A stretch of 17,924 bases of DNA. Source: Actinomycetes bacterium (GTDB taxonomy: Bacteria > Actinomycetota > Actinomycetes > Actinomycetales > Cellulomonadaceae). The stretch covers positions 1 to 17,924 of the forward strand of contig JAEZZV010000339.1 in the NCBI GenBank assembly GCA_023418375.1, given 5' to 3'. Made by a program: the position numbers and the translations under genes. The notes below the pieces were generated by a model. The model saw only the letters and a list, made by a program, of their open reading frames with translations, searched no databases and was not told where the DNA came from. This document shows, piece after piece, positions 6,436 to 13,326 of this stretch (positions are counted from its first letter, which is position 1; every line of letters begins with the position of its first letter).

Positions 6436-7221
6436 TCAGGGTGCGAGCGTCATCGCCGCGGCGGTCACCAGGACGTTCGAGGCGGAGTGGATCGCCATGG
6501 GGGCGAGCACGCTGCGCGTTCGCTGGAACGCGACGCCCTGCACCACCCCCAGGACGAACGAGTACGCCACCTGGGCCGGGTCTGCGGTCATGGCGCCGCC
6601 GGAGATCGTGACGTGTGCGAATGCGAAGAGTGCTCCTGCGACGACGGTCTCGAGCGTCACGTTCCCCCGGCATGCCAGGGGCGTCGGCCGGAGCGCCGCG
6701 AGGACGGCGATCGGCAGAGCCCGGAACGCCAGCTCCTCCGCAGGGCCGGAGAGCACCAGCTGGAAGCCGAGGTACCCGGCTCGGGCGGCGCCGTCGTCGG
6801 GCACCGCGACGCTTGCCCCCAGGTCGAGCAGGTGCGCGAGCCCGTAGTACGCCAGGAGGTAGGCCGCCAGGACGGCCGTCACCACGGCCACGAACTGCGC
6901 GCCGAGCCGCAGGTCACCGAGCCGGAGGCCGACGTCGAGGCGCCGCCGCAGCGCGAGCAGCAGAGCCAGCGTCAGTGCGCCCTGGACGAGGTGGTGCACG
7001 CTCAGCGCGGCCCACCACCCGCCAGGGTCGACGCCGGAGGCGTCCGTGGCCCGCGCGACCACGTCGCCGGCGGCGCTGAGGGAGCGCTGGACGACGAGCA
7101 GCCCGAGCACGGCCGCGACGTAGGCGTACCAGCGGGCCGGACGAGTCGGCCGGTCGCGGGGGTCGGCGAGCCCGTCCGGGGTGGCCGCCGTCGGCTCGCG
7201 AACGCCCGAGTCCTCGCGCAC
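6436..7221 (-). CDS. CPBP family intramembrane glutamic endopeptidase (CAAX/ABI type)
   Basis: A 261-residue membrane protein with six or more helices. It carries the three ABI/CPBP motifs: EELAFR (Glu162, Glu163, Arg167), FAFAH (His203) and HSASN (His245, Asn249). In this family the two glutamates and the histidines form the catalytic site inside the membrane. Bacterial members include bacteriocin self-immunity proteins and proteases acting on membrane-bound peptides; the substrate here is unknown. The N-terminal 30 residues are charged and cytoplasmic. The GTG at 7221 is supported by GAGGAG six bases before it. A TAGGAT -10 box at 7265-7270 gives a leader of about 35 bases holding a 12-bp perfect palindrome (GCCCGGCCGGGC, 7237-7248). 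It is divergent from the carbonic-anhydrase-like gene. Confidence 0.93.
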   Translation of the reverse strand: MREDSGVREPTAATPDGLADPRDRPTRPARWYAYVAAVLGLLVVQRSLSAAGDVVARATDASGVDPGGWWAALSVHHLVQGALTLALLLALRRRLDVGLRLGDLRLGAQFVAVVTAVLAAYLLAYYGLAHLLDLGASVAVPDDGAARAGYLGFQLVLSGPAEELAFRALPIAVLAALRPTPLACRGNVTLETVVAGALFAFAHVTISGGAMTADPAQVAYSFVLGVVQGVAFQRTRSVLAPMAIHSASNVLVTAAAMTLAP

Positions 7222-7264
7222 CGTACTCCTCGTGCTGCCCGGCCGGGCGATCCGGCCCTCGCGG

Positions 7265-7270
7265 ATCCTA
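7265..7270 (-). promoter_or_regulatory. Probable -10 box for the CPBP protease gene
   Basis: TAGGAT on the minus strand matches TANNNT. It lies about 44 bp before the GTG start, a normal distance for a leadered gene. Confidence 0.45.
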
Positions 7271-7342
7271 GTGCCGCAGCGGTCGATCCAGTGGGGCGTC
7301 CGGCGGCGGGGCCGTCGCCGTCGGATCCCGGGCGGCCCTCGG

Positions 7343-7348
7343 TAGCCT
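7343..7348 (+). promoter_or_regulatory. -10 box of a leaderless gamma-carbonic-anhydrase-like gene
   Basis: TAGCCT fits TANNNT and ends seven bases before the GTG at 7356. No ribosome-binding sequence precedes the GTG. Together these suggest transcription starts on or next to the start codon, which is common in actinobacteria. Confidence 0.5.
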
Positions 7349-7355
7349 GGCGGGC

Positions 7356-7889
7356 GTGACGACGATCCTGCCCTTCGAGGGCCGCACCCCCGAGGTCCAC
7401 GAGACCGCCTGGCTCGCGCCCACCGCCACGCTGATCGGCAAGGTCCGCGTCGAGGCCGACGCGAGCGTCTGGTTCGGCGCCGTCCTGCGCGGCGACATCG
7501 ACGAGATCGTGCTCGGCCCCGGCGCCAACCTGCAGGACAACGTCGTCGTGCACACCGAGCTCGGCTCGCCGGCGGTCATCGGCGCGAACGTGAGCGTGGG
7601 GCACGGCGCGGTCGTGCACGGCTGCACGGTCGAGGACGGCTGCCTCATCGGGATGAACGCCACGGTGCTGACGGGCGCCGTCGTCGGGCGTGACTCGCTG
7701 GTCGCCGGGGGCGCCGTCGTGCTCGAGGGGGCGGTTATCCCGCCGCGGTCGCTGGTGGCGGGCGTGCCCGGCAAGGTGCGCCGCGAGCTGACCGACGACG
7801 AGGTCGCGGCCCTGCACGGCAACTCCGCCCGCTACGTCACGCGCGCCAAGGTCTACGCCGCCGAGGCGGCCGCCCGCGCGGACGGCTGA
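7356..7889 (+). CDS. Gamma-carbonic anhydrase family protein (left-handed beta-helix)
   Basis: A 177-residue hexapeptide-repeat protein. Strand repeats such as VIGANVSVGHGAVVHGCTVE and LIGMNATVLTGAVVG form the left-handed beta-helix of the YrdA/PaaY/Cam group. The three zinc ligands are present at His66, His83 and His88, with the spacing of the archaeal enzyme Cam. The conserved RGD (Arg45-Gly46-Asp47) and Gln60 are also kept. A short C-terminal helix (about 145-175) packs on the outside, as in trimeric members. The long acidic loop of Cam is missing, as in most bacterial CamH/YrdA-type proteins, whose carbonic anhydrase activity is often low or unproven. It would act in the cytoplasm as a trimer. 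The start is GTG at 7356 with a leaderless-type promoter. Confidence 0.94.
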   Translation: MTTILPFEGRTPEVHETAWLAPTATLIGKVRVEADASVWFGAVLRGDIDEIVLGPGANLQDNVVVHTELGSPAVIGANVSVGHGAVVHGCTVEDGCLIGMNATVLTGAVVGRDSLVAGGAVVLEGAVIPPRSLVAGVPGKVRRELTDDEVAALHGNSARYVTRAKVYAAEAAARADG

Positions 7890-8027
7890 TCACCTGCCTG
7901 TCGGCCCCGCCGACGACCGACCGCCGTTCGCCGGGTTCCTCCCGAGAGGTCCCGCCGGGCCGCCCACGGGATTCTACCGGAGCCTCGGACGTACGAAGGT
8001 CCTGGTCAACGCCATGATCGCCCTCCC

Positions 8028-8033
8028 TACCGT
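8028..8033 (+). promoter_or_regulatory. -10 box of the SDR gene
   Basis: TACCGT matches TANNNT. Transcription would start near 8040, inside the inverted repeat at 8039-8059, leaving a leader of about 90 bases. A possible -35 (TGGTCA, 8003-8008) is two bases further away than ideal. Confidence 0.45.
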
Positions 8034-8038
8034 GGATG

Positions 8039-8059
8039 ACCGGCCGAGATCCGGCCGGT
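8039..8059. promoter_or_regulatory. 8-bp perfect inverted repeat at the predicted SDR start site
   Basis: ACCGGCCG-AGATC-CGGCCGGT is perfect over 8+8 bp with a 5-base spacer. It begins six bases after the -10 box, so a repressor bound here would block initiation. It could also form a hairpin at the 5' end of the mRNA. Confidence 0.5.
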
Positions 8060-8131
8060 ACATCGACCCGGCACGGATCGGGCCGCGAGCAGGGCAGCTC
8101 GCCGCACCGCCGTGCCAGGAGGAGGTACCTC

Positions 8132-8914
8132 GTGACCACGGAGAAGAAGGTCGCCATCGTCACCGGCGCCTACGGCGGCATCGGGCAGGCCACCGCGATC
8201 CGGCTCGCGGCTGACGGCTGGGCCGTCGTCGCCGCGGACATCCAGGGCGCGGACGACACCGTCGCGACGATCACGGCCGACGGCGGCATCGCCGTCAATG
8301 AGCGTCTCGACGTGAGCACACCGGCCGAGTGGGCGGCCCTGATGACCCGCGTGACCGAGCGGTTCGGCGGCGTGGACGCGCTCGCCTCGGTGGCCGGCGT
8401 CGTGAACCGGTGGAGCGCCGACACGGTCGTCGACCTCACCGAGGAGGCCTGGGACAAGGTGCTCGGCGTCGACGCCAAGGGCGTCTGGCTCGGCATGCAG
8501 GCTGTGATCCCCAGCATGATCGCGCGCGGCGGCGGCCGGATCGTCAACGTGTCGTCGCTCGCCGCGCACCGCGGCCTGCAGGGCCTCGCGTCCTACACCG
8601 CGGCCAAGGGCGCCGTCGAGGCGCTCACCCGTCAGGCGGCCGTCGAGTACGGGCGCAAGGGCATCCTGGTGAACTCGGTGGCGCCGGGCACGATCGAGAC
8701 CACGATCAACGCCGCGACCCTCGCCGACCCGGTGGCCGGCGCCGCCAGCCGCGCCACGACGACGATCGGCCGCTGGGGCCAGCCGGCGGAGCTCGCCGCC
8801 GGCATCGCGTTCCTCGTCAACGAGGGCTCGTTCGTCTCCGGCCAGTGCTTCGTCATCGACGGTGGCTGGGAGATCGCCGGCGGCGTGGAGTACGGCGACT
8901 CGCGCACGATGTGA
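8132..8914 (+). CDS. SDR family NAD(P)-dependent oxidoreductase (classical)
   Basis: A 260-residue short-chain dehydrogenase. It carries the cofactor motif TGAYGGIG (11-18), an acidic residue at the end of the second strand (Asp36 in VVAADI) that favours NAD over NADP, and SVAG at 86-89. The catalytic set is Ser142, Tyr155 and Lys159 (YTAAK). NSVAPGTIET (181-190) and the C-terminal GQCFVIDGGW (237-246) are also typical. Length and motifs are those of the classical FabG-like SDR group; the alcohol or ketone substrate cannot be read. The GTG at 8132 follows AGGAGGAGG, an unusually strong ribosome site, and starts directly before the conserved strand. It stands alone, with its own -10 box, an inverted repeat on the expected start site, and a long hairpin after the stop. 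Confidence 0.95.
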   Translation: MTTEKKVAIVTGAYGGIGQATAIRLAADGWAVVAADIQGADDTVATITADGGIAVNERLDVSTPAEWAALMTRVTERFGGVDALASVAGVVNRWSADTVVDLTEEAWDKVLGVDAKGVWLGMQAVIPSMIARGGGRIVNVSSLAAHRGLQGLASYTAAKGAVEALTRQAAVEYGRKGILVNSVAPGTIETTINAATLADPVAGAASRATTTIGRWGQPAELAAGIAFLVNEGSFVSGQCFVIDGGWEIAGGVEYGDSRTM

Positions 8915-8934
8915 CGCGCACGCCCTGATCCGCC

Positions 8935-8973
8935 CGGGTGCTCCTGCCGGCCCGACGCCGGTGGGGGCACCCG
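8935..8973 (+). terminator. Terminator hairpin between convergent SDR and GPP34 genes
   Basis: Bases 8935-8950 pair with 8958-8973 over 16 positions (13 Watson-Crick and three G-U on the plus-strand RNA), with a 7-base loop. It begins 21 bp after the SDR stop and ends 28 bp before the GPP34 stop. There is no U tract. The G-U pairs favour the SDR transcript as the main target. Confidence 0.65.
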
Positions 8974-9001
8974 CAGGTCGGGCGCCGGGCCCCGGGGGCG
9001 G

Positions 9002-9700
9002 TCAGCTGATGACGGCCGTGGACGCCGCGACCGTCGATGCGGTGACGGCCGCCATCACGGCGGCGTTCGCGGCGGCGATCGCCCGGCGCACCGCGTCGCC
9101 GCCGAGGTTGCCGGCCGACAGGGCCTTGGCGCGCTCGCGCAGCTGGCGTGCGCTCATGCCGTCCGCGGCGAACTGCTTGGGCACCTGGTCGACGGCGTGC
9201 AGCAGGGACACCAGCGTCACCTCGCGGTCCGTCGGCTGCCGCCCGACCACGACGACGTCCCACAGCGCCGAGCGCACCTGGGCCTCGTGCCGCGCGTCGG
9301 CGGCGGGCCAGACGCGCGTCGGGAAGATGCCGAAGACCCGGCCCTCCTCGGCGTGCAGGATGCCGCGCTGCGCGAGGCGCTGGCGCAGCGTGTCCGCGAG
9401 GCCCTTGCCGAGGGTGCCGAGCAGCGCCTGCGCGCCGTGCGGCTGGCCCTTCGCGACGATCCGGCCGAGCGCGTCGTCGAGCAGGGGGTCGCCGAGCGGT
9501 GTCGAGTCGGCCACCGCGACGCGCGTCCCACTGCCCCAGCGGCCGTCGTCCGTGACGGCGACGCGGCCGGCGAGCGCGAGCTCGACCAGCACGGCGCCCG
9601 CGAGCGCGAACGTCAGGCTCTGTGGTGCGACGACCGGCTTGCCGGATGCGTCGTCGGTGAGCAGGAGCAGCAGGTCCTCGGCGATGAGCACGGGGTCCAC
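9002..9700 (-). CDS. GPP34 (GOLPH3) family protein
   Basis: A 232-residue mostly helical protein. It opens with the family hallmark LIAEDLLLLLTDDASGKPV (5-23), followed by ALAGAVLVELALAGRV (32-47), DPLLDDAL (71-78) and LLHAVDQVPKQFA (166-178). In eukaryotes GOLPH3 binds phosphatidylinositol-4-phosphate on Golgi membranes. Actinobacteria carry many short GPP34 proteins of unknown role, probably peripheral on the membrane. The Ala-rich C-terminal tail (207-232) could be a membrane-facing helix. The GTG at 9700 is chosen because the conserved block begins four residues later. No ribosome site precedes it, and the next candidate upstream would add non-conserved sequence. It converges with the SDR gene and is divergent from the methionine importer. 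Confidence 0.9.
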   Translation of the reverse strand: MDPVLIAEDLLLLLTDDASGKPVVAPQSLTFALAGAVLVELALAGRVAVTDDGRWGSGTRVAVADSTPLGDPLLDDALGRIVAKGQPHGAQALLGTLGKGLADTLRQRLAQRGILHAEEGRVFGIFPTRVWPAADARHEAQVRSALWDVVVVGRQPTDREVTLVSLLHAVDQVPKQFAADGMSARQLRERAKALSAGNLGGDAVRRAIAAANAAVMAAVTASTVAASTAVIS

Positions 9701-9867
9701 CGTAGGCAATCGAGCGCCGCGCGGGGTGCATTCCGGTGACGCATTTCGGCAGGCGGGCGCAGGCTGGGGCGGAGCCGGGGCTACGAAGACCCGGCCCCCC
9801 CGTGCTGCGTCCGCATGGTGAGACGACGCGCGGAACGATTCGGTGTGCACGCACGCCCGGCCCCACC

Positions 9868-9975
9868 ATGGGCGCCATGACCTGCCCGAGCATCCGCCAC
9901 ACCGTCGCCACGGCCGCCTGCGCCGACGCGATGATGTGCTGCCGAATGCTGTGGCGGGCCGCCGAGAGCATCTGA
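9868..9975 (+). CDS. Possible Met/Cys-rich leader peptide upstream of metQ
   Basis: ATG at 9868 opens a 35-codon frame ending in TGA at 9975. It encodes five methionines (1, 4, 22, 23, 27) and four cysteines (6, 18, 24, 25), including the run MMCCRM at 22-27. Nine of 35 residues are sulfur amino acids, far above any real gene in this window. Actinobacteria are known to use short Cys-codon uORFs as attenuators for sulfur genes, and the gene downstream imports methionine. Against it, no ribosome-binding sequence precedes any of its ATG codons, and no TANNNT box sits right for a leaderless start. The same frame is open back to 9736. A chance frame in GC-rich DNA remains possible. Confidence 0.35.
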   Translation: MGAMTCPSIRHTVATAACADAMMCCRMLWRAAESI

Positions 9976-9993
9976 GCACCGCCGCTCCGACCT

Positions 9994-10020
9994 CGGCCGC
10001 CCGGCCGTCAGCCGCCGGGC
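9994..10020 (+). promoter_or_regulatory. Two overlapping, mutually exclusive hairpins in the metQ leader
   Basis: CGGCC-GCCC-GGCCG (9994-10007) and GCCCGGC-CGTCAGCC-GCCGGGC (9999-10020, 7 bp) share bases 9999-10007, so only one can form. They begin 19 bases after the stop of the Met/Cys-rich frame, the arrangement expected of an attenuator. No U tract follows, and GC-rich DNA gives such pairs easily. Confidence 0.3.
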
Positions 10021-10186
10021 AGACCCGCCACTTCCGTTGCACGCTGGTGCTTCCGCGCCGTCGCGTCGCCCCGACGCCGGCACTCGCCCTGACCAGCCCG
10101 AGCGTGCCGCGCGCCGCTGACCCGCGCTCCCCCCGTACTGACGTGCCGCGCCCTGACCGGGCCGGCGACGACCGAAGGACAGAGCC

Positions 10187-11140
10187 ATGAGCAGCACGAC
10201 CCGCATCACCCGCACCACCCGTTCCCTGCGCACCCTGCGCGCCGGCGCCGTCGTCGCCGGTCTCGCCCTCGCCCTGACGGCCTGCTCGGCCGACGCCGAC
10301 GACTCCGGGGACACCACCGGCGCCACGGACGACGCCACCGAGGAGACCGCGCAGACCGAGCCCGTCGTGGTTGGCGTCGTCGGCGCCAGCGAGGACCACT
10401 GGCGGATCTTCGAGGAGAAGGCCACCGAGGCCGGGATCCCGGTCGAGATCGTCGACTTCACCGAGTACACGCTCCCCAACCCGGCGCTGACCGAGGGCGA
10501 GCTGGACCTCAACCAGTTCCAGCACATCCTGTACCTCGCCCAGTACAACGTGGAGGCCGGTGAGGACCTCGTGCCGGTCGGCGCGACGGCCGTCTACCCG
10601 CTCGGCCTGTACTCGCGCGAGTACACGTCGGTCGACGACATCCCCGAGGGCGCCGAGATCGCCGTCCCGAACGACCCGACCAACCTCGCCCGGGCCCTGC
10701 TCGTGCTCCAGGACGCGGGCCTGATCGCCCTGCGCGACGGCGGCTCGGCGTTCTCGACGGAGGCGGACGTCCTCGCCGACTCCTCGCGCGTGACCGTCAC
10801 CCCCGTGGACGCGCAGCAGACGGCGCTGGCGCTCGACTCGGTCGCGGCGTCGATCATCAACAACGACTTCCTCGCCGACGCCGGCATCGACCCCGAGTCC
10901 GTGCTCTACGCGGACGACGCCGGCTCCGACGCCGCCCGCCCGTACATCAACATCTGGGCGGCCCGGGCCGAGGACGCCGACAACCCCCTGTTCGCGCAGC
11001 TCGTCGAGATCTACGAGGACGAGGAGGTGCAGGCCGCGCTCCAGGAGGCGTCCGGCGGCACCGCGGTCCTCGCGAACCAGACGCCCGACGAGCTCGCCGA
11101 GATCCTCGCCGAGGTCGAAGAGGACGCCCGCAACCGCTGA
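10187..11140 (+). CDS. metQ: Methionine ABC transporter substrate-binding lipoprotein MetQ
   Basis: A 317-residue NlpA/MetQ-family lipoprotein. The signal peptide has a basic N-region and a hydrophobic core, and ends in the lipobox LTAC with lipid-anchored Cys33. The mature part (from about 60) carries family patterns VVGVVGASEDHWRIF, EIVDFTEYTLPNPALTEGEL, LDLNQFQHILYL, and VAVYPLGLYS-type and AVPNDPTNLARALLVLQDAGLI segments. These match MetQ, which binds D- or L-methionine outside the membrane and passes it to MetI. The ATG at 10187 follows GAAGGA about eight bases upstream. It is the first gene of metQ-metN-metI, with 83 bp before metN. An acidic, Asp/Thr-rich linker (34-58) separates the lipid anchor from the domain. 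The long leader suggests control by methionine or cysteine supply. Confidence 0.95.
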   Translation: MSSTTRITRTTRSLRTLRAGAVVAGLALALTACSADADDSGDTTGATDDATEETAQTEPVVVGVVGASEDHWRIFEEKATEAGIPVEIVDFTEYTLPNPALTEGELDLNQFQHILYLAQYNVEAGEDLVPVGATAVYPLGLYSREYTSVDDIPEGAEIAVPNDPTNLARALLVLQDAGLIALRDGGSAFSTEADVLADSSRVTVTPVDAQQTALALDSVAASIINNDFLADAGIDPESVLYADDAGSDAARPYINIWAARAEDADNPLFAQLVEIYEDEEVQAALQEASGGTAVLANQTPDELAEILAEVEEDARNR

Positions 11141-11223
11141 CCAGCGACGCCGCCCGGCGGTCCGCGCGTCACCTCCCGGCACGACGCGGGGACCCCGGGC
11201 CGGCCGCCCGGACAAGGACCCCC

Positions 11224-12351
11224 ATGAGCACCGCCACCGCGACCACCGCACCCTCGGCGACCGACGACGCCCCCGCCATCAGCTTCGCGGGCGTCACCAA
11301 GGACTTCCCGACGCCCGGTGGCTCCGTGCGCGCCGTCGACGACGTCACCCTCGACATCACTCCGGGGGAGGTGTTCGGCGTCATCGGGTACTCGGGCGCG
11401 GGGAAGTCCACGCTCGTGCGGCTGGTCAACGCGCTCGAGCCCGCCACCAGCGGGAGCGTCCGCGTGCACGGCCGCGAGATCACCGGCCTGCGCGAGACCG
11501 AGCTGCGCAGCGTGCGCGCCGGCATCGGCATGATCTTCCAGCAGTTCAACCTGCTCTCCTCGCGCACGGTCGCGGGGAACGTCGCGTACCCGCTCGCGGT
11601 CGCGAAGTGGTCCCGCGACGAGCGGCGGACGCGGGTGGCGGAGCTGCTCGACTTCGTCGGGCTCGCCGACAAGGCCCGCGCCTACCCGTCGCAGCTGTCC
11701 GGCGGGCAGAAGCAGCGCGTCGGCATCGCCCGGGCGCTCGCCGCCCGCCCGCGCATCCTGCTCGCCGACGAGGCGACCTCCGCGCTCGACCCCGAGACGA
11801 CGCAGGACGTGCTCGACCTGCTCCGCCGGGTCAACCGCGAGCTCGGCGTGACGGTCGTGGTCATCACGCACGAGATGGAGGTCGTGAAGTACCTGTGCGA
11901 CCGCGTGGCGGTGATGGAGCACGGCAAGGTCGTCGAGCACGGCGACGTGTACTCGGTGTTCGCGCGGCCGAAGCACCCGGCGACCCGGCGGTTCGTGGGG
12001 ACGTCGCTGCGCGACCGGCCCAGCCCGTCGGCGCTCGAGCGGCTGCGGCACCGGCACCCCGGCCGCATCGTCACGGTCGCGGTCCGCGAGGACGGCGCCT
12101 CGTCGACCGACCTGACGCGGGCCCTGCGCGAGCACCCCGTCGACGGGACGATCGTCTACGGCGGCATCACCGAGATCGCCGAGCGCCCGTACGGCTCGCT
12201 CACCCTCGAGCTCACGGGCACCGACGACGCGATCGAGACGTTCCTCGCCGACCTCGGCCGCACCACGACGGTGCTCGACCTCGGCACCGCCGAGGCCCCC
12301 TTGTCCGACCCCGACGCCGTCGGGCCGCGCGCCACGGGAGGTGCCCGATGA
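11224..12351 (+). CDS. metN: Methionine ABC transporter ATP-binding protein MetN
   Basis: A 375-residue ABC ATPase. It has Walker A GYSGAGKS (55-62), Q-loop Gln106 (FQQFN), signature LSGGQ (158-162), Walker B ILLADE (178-183), D-loop SALD and the switch His216 (VITHE). After residue 285 comes a NIL domain (IVTVAVRED...VDGTIVYGGITEIAER...LTLELTG), the C2 domain by which MetN senses methionine and is trans-inhibited when the amino acid is plentiful. This domain separates MetN from other polar-amino-acid ATPases. The ATG at 11224 follows AAGGA at five bases. It overlaps metI by ATGA. It works as a dimer on the cytoplasmic side of MetI. Confidence 0.97.
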   Translation: MSTATATTAPSATDDAPAISFAGVTKDFPTPGGSVRAVDDVTLDITPGEVFGVIGYSGAGKSTLVRLVNALEPATSGSVRVHGREITGLRETELRSVRAGIGMIFQQFNLLSSRTVAGNVAYPLAVAKWSRDERRTRVAELLDFVGLADKARAYPSQLSGGQKQRVGIARALAARPRILLADEATSALDPETTQDVLDLLRRVNRELGVTVVVITHEMEVVKYLCDRVAVMEHGKVVEHGDVYSVFARPKHPATRRFVGTSLRDRPSPSALERLRHRHPGRIVTVAVREDGASSTDLTRALREHPVDGTIVYGGITEIAERPYGSLTLELTGTDDAIETFLADLGRTTTVLDLGTAEAPLSDPDAVGPRATGGAR

Positions 12352-13016
12352 ACGAGGGGACCGACTGGGACTACCTCCTCCCGCTGCTGACGGAGGCGCT
12401 CACCGACACCGCCGTCATGGTCGGCACGGCGCTCGCGGTCGCGGCCGTCGTCGGGCTGGCGCTCGGCATCGGGCTGTACGTGACCCGGCGCGGTGGCCTG
12501 CGCGGCAACCGCGTCGTCTTCACCACCGAGAACGCGCTGATCAACCTCGTCCGGCCGATCCCGTTCGTCATCTTCGTGACCGCCATCGCGCCGGTCACGA
12601 TCGCCCTCGGCGGCTCCCGGATCGGCCGCGAGGCCGCGATCCTGCCGATGGGGGTCATGGCGTCGGTCGCGTTCGCGCGCCTGGTCGAGCAGACGCTCGT
12701 CGCCCTCGACCCCGGCGTCGTGGAGGCCGCGCGCGCGATGGGCGCCTCCCGGTGGCGCATCGTGTGGTCAGTCCTCATCCCCGAGGCGCTCGGGCCGCTC
12801 ATCCTCGCGTTCACCTTCCTCGTGGTCGCGGTGATCGACATGTCGGCCGTCGTCGGCATCGTCGGTGCGGGCGGGCTCGGCGACTTCGCCATCCGGCACG
12901 GCTACCAGCGCTTCAACTGGGAGGTCGCCTGGGTCACGGTCGGCCTCATCGTCGTGCTCGTGCAGGTGGTGCAGCTCGCCGGCAACGTGCTCGCCCGCAG
13001 GGCCCTGCGCCGCTGA
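12348..13016 (+). CDS. metI: Methionine ABC transporter permease MetI
   Basis: A 222-residue permease with about five transmembrane helices (near 22-44, 68-88, 97-117, 150-175 and 193-215). The EAA coupling motif is EAARAMGASRWRIVWSVLIP (126-145), which docks onto MetN. Length and the GxGGLGDFAIRHGYQRF segment (173-189) are typical of MetI. The ATG at 12348 overlaps the metN stop (ATGA) and GGGAGG lies seven bases upstream, so translation is coupled. It is the last gene of the operon; the SRP RNA gene begins about 100 bp later with its own -10 box. Confidence 0.96.
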   Translation: MNEGTDWDYLLPLLTEALTDTAVMVGTALAVAAVVGLALGIGLYVTRRGGLRGNRVVFTTENALINLVRPIPFVIFVTAIAPVTIALGGSRIGREAAILPMGVMASVAFARLVEQTLVALDPGVVEAARAMGASRWRIVWSVLIPEALGPLILAFTFLVVAVIDMSAVVGIVGAGGLGDFAIRHGYQRFNWEVAWVTVGLIVVLVQVVQLAGNVLARRALRR

Positions 13017-13110
13017 CGGCGCAGGCGCCCCGGCGCCGGTCACGCACCGGCCGGCAGCGCGTTCGAGGTGGTCCAGATGGGCCCGATCACCACGGGCTGA
13101 CGGCCTGCGT

Positions 13111-13116
13111 TACGCT
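13111..13116 (+). promoter_or_regulatory. -10 box of the SRP RNA gene
   Basis: TACGCT matches TANNNT and ends five bases before the first base of the SRP RNA terminal stem, so transcription would begin at about the first paired base. The -35 region is not clear. Confidence 0.5.
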
Positions 13117-13120
13117 GGTG

Positions 13121-13213
13121 GCGACCCCTCGTGCGGCGTCATCTCGCTGAACCCCCCCAGGGCCGGAAGGCAGCAAGGGCAGGCGGGCTCTGACGGGTGT
13201 GCGAGGGGTCGCT
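13121..13213 (+). ncRNA. ffs: Signal recognition particle RNA, small (4.5S) type
   Basis: The outer stem GCGACCCCTCG (13121-13131) pairs perfectly with CGAGGGGTCGC (13202-13212). The apical part holds the conserved SRP domain IV sequence CAGGGCCGGAAGGCAGCAAGG, with a GGAA tetraloop closed by CC/GG and the AGCA strand of the symmetric internal loop that binds Ffh. The upstream strand GTCATCTCGCTGAACCCCCC is also typical of actinobacterial 4.5S RNA. The RNA joins Ffh to target membrane and secreted proteins to FtsY and the translocon. The exact 5' and 3' ends could differ by a few bases. Confidence 0.95.
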
Positions 13214-13237
13214 GCATGTCCCCTCCCGGGCGGACGC

Positions 13238-13281
13238 GCGGTCCTGCCCCGGTGGGACCGCGGCGGGCGCAGGACGGTCCC
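13238..13281 (+). terminator. Competing hairpins between SRP RNA and the ABC exporter
   Basis: GCGGTCC (13238-13244) can pair with GGACCGC (13255-13261). The overlapping GGGACCG (13254-13260) can pair instead with CGGTCCC (13275-13281). The first may end the SRP transcript. Because the two forms exclude each other, an attenuator for the downstream ABC genes is also possible. There is no U tract after either. Confidence 0.35.
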
Positions 13282-13326
13282 GCGTGCTGATGCGGCCCGC
13301 GCCCCGCCGCGGGAAGGCTCGAGGTC

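Larger units (their letters stand above)
9701..10186. other. Long leader region upstream of metQ
   Basis: This 486-bp stretch separates the divergent GPP34 and metQ genes. It holds a short Met/Cys-rich frame (9868-9975), overlapping hairpins at 9994-10020, and two copies of CGTGCCGCGC (10103-10112 and 10142-10151), each followed by CTGACC. I do not see a SAM-I (S-box) pattern. AACGAT at 9834-9839 is a possible -10 box. Confidence 0.5.

Noticed and set aside
9701..10186. SAM-I type riboswitch upstream of metQ
   Set aside because: I looked for the usual S-box core and stem pattern and did not find it; only short GC hairpins and the Met/Cys-rich frame are visible. A covariance-model scan for SAM-I, SAM-II and SAM-IV classes would settle this.
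9843..10190. 115-codon His/Arg-rich frame overlapping the Met/Cys-rich frame
   Set aside because: Composition is that of an out-of-frame GC-rich stretch; it runs into the metQ start and has no start signal.
11607..13016. 469-codon frame covering half of metN and all of metI
   Set aside because: The first 247 codons are the shadow of metN in another frame; the gene starts at the ATG at 12348, which overlaps the metN stop and has a ribosome site.
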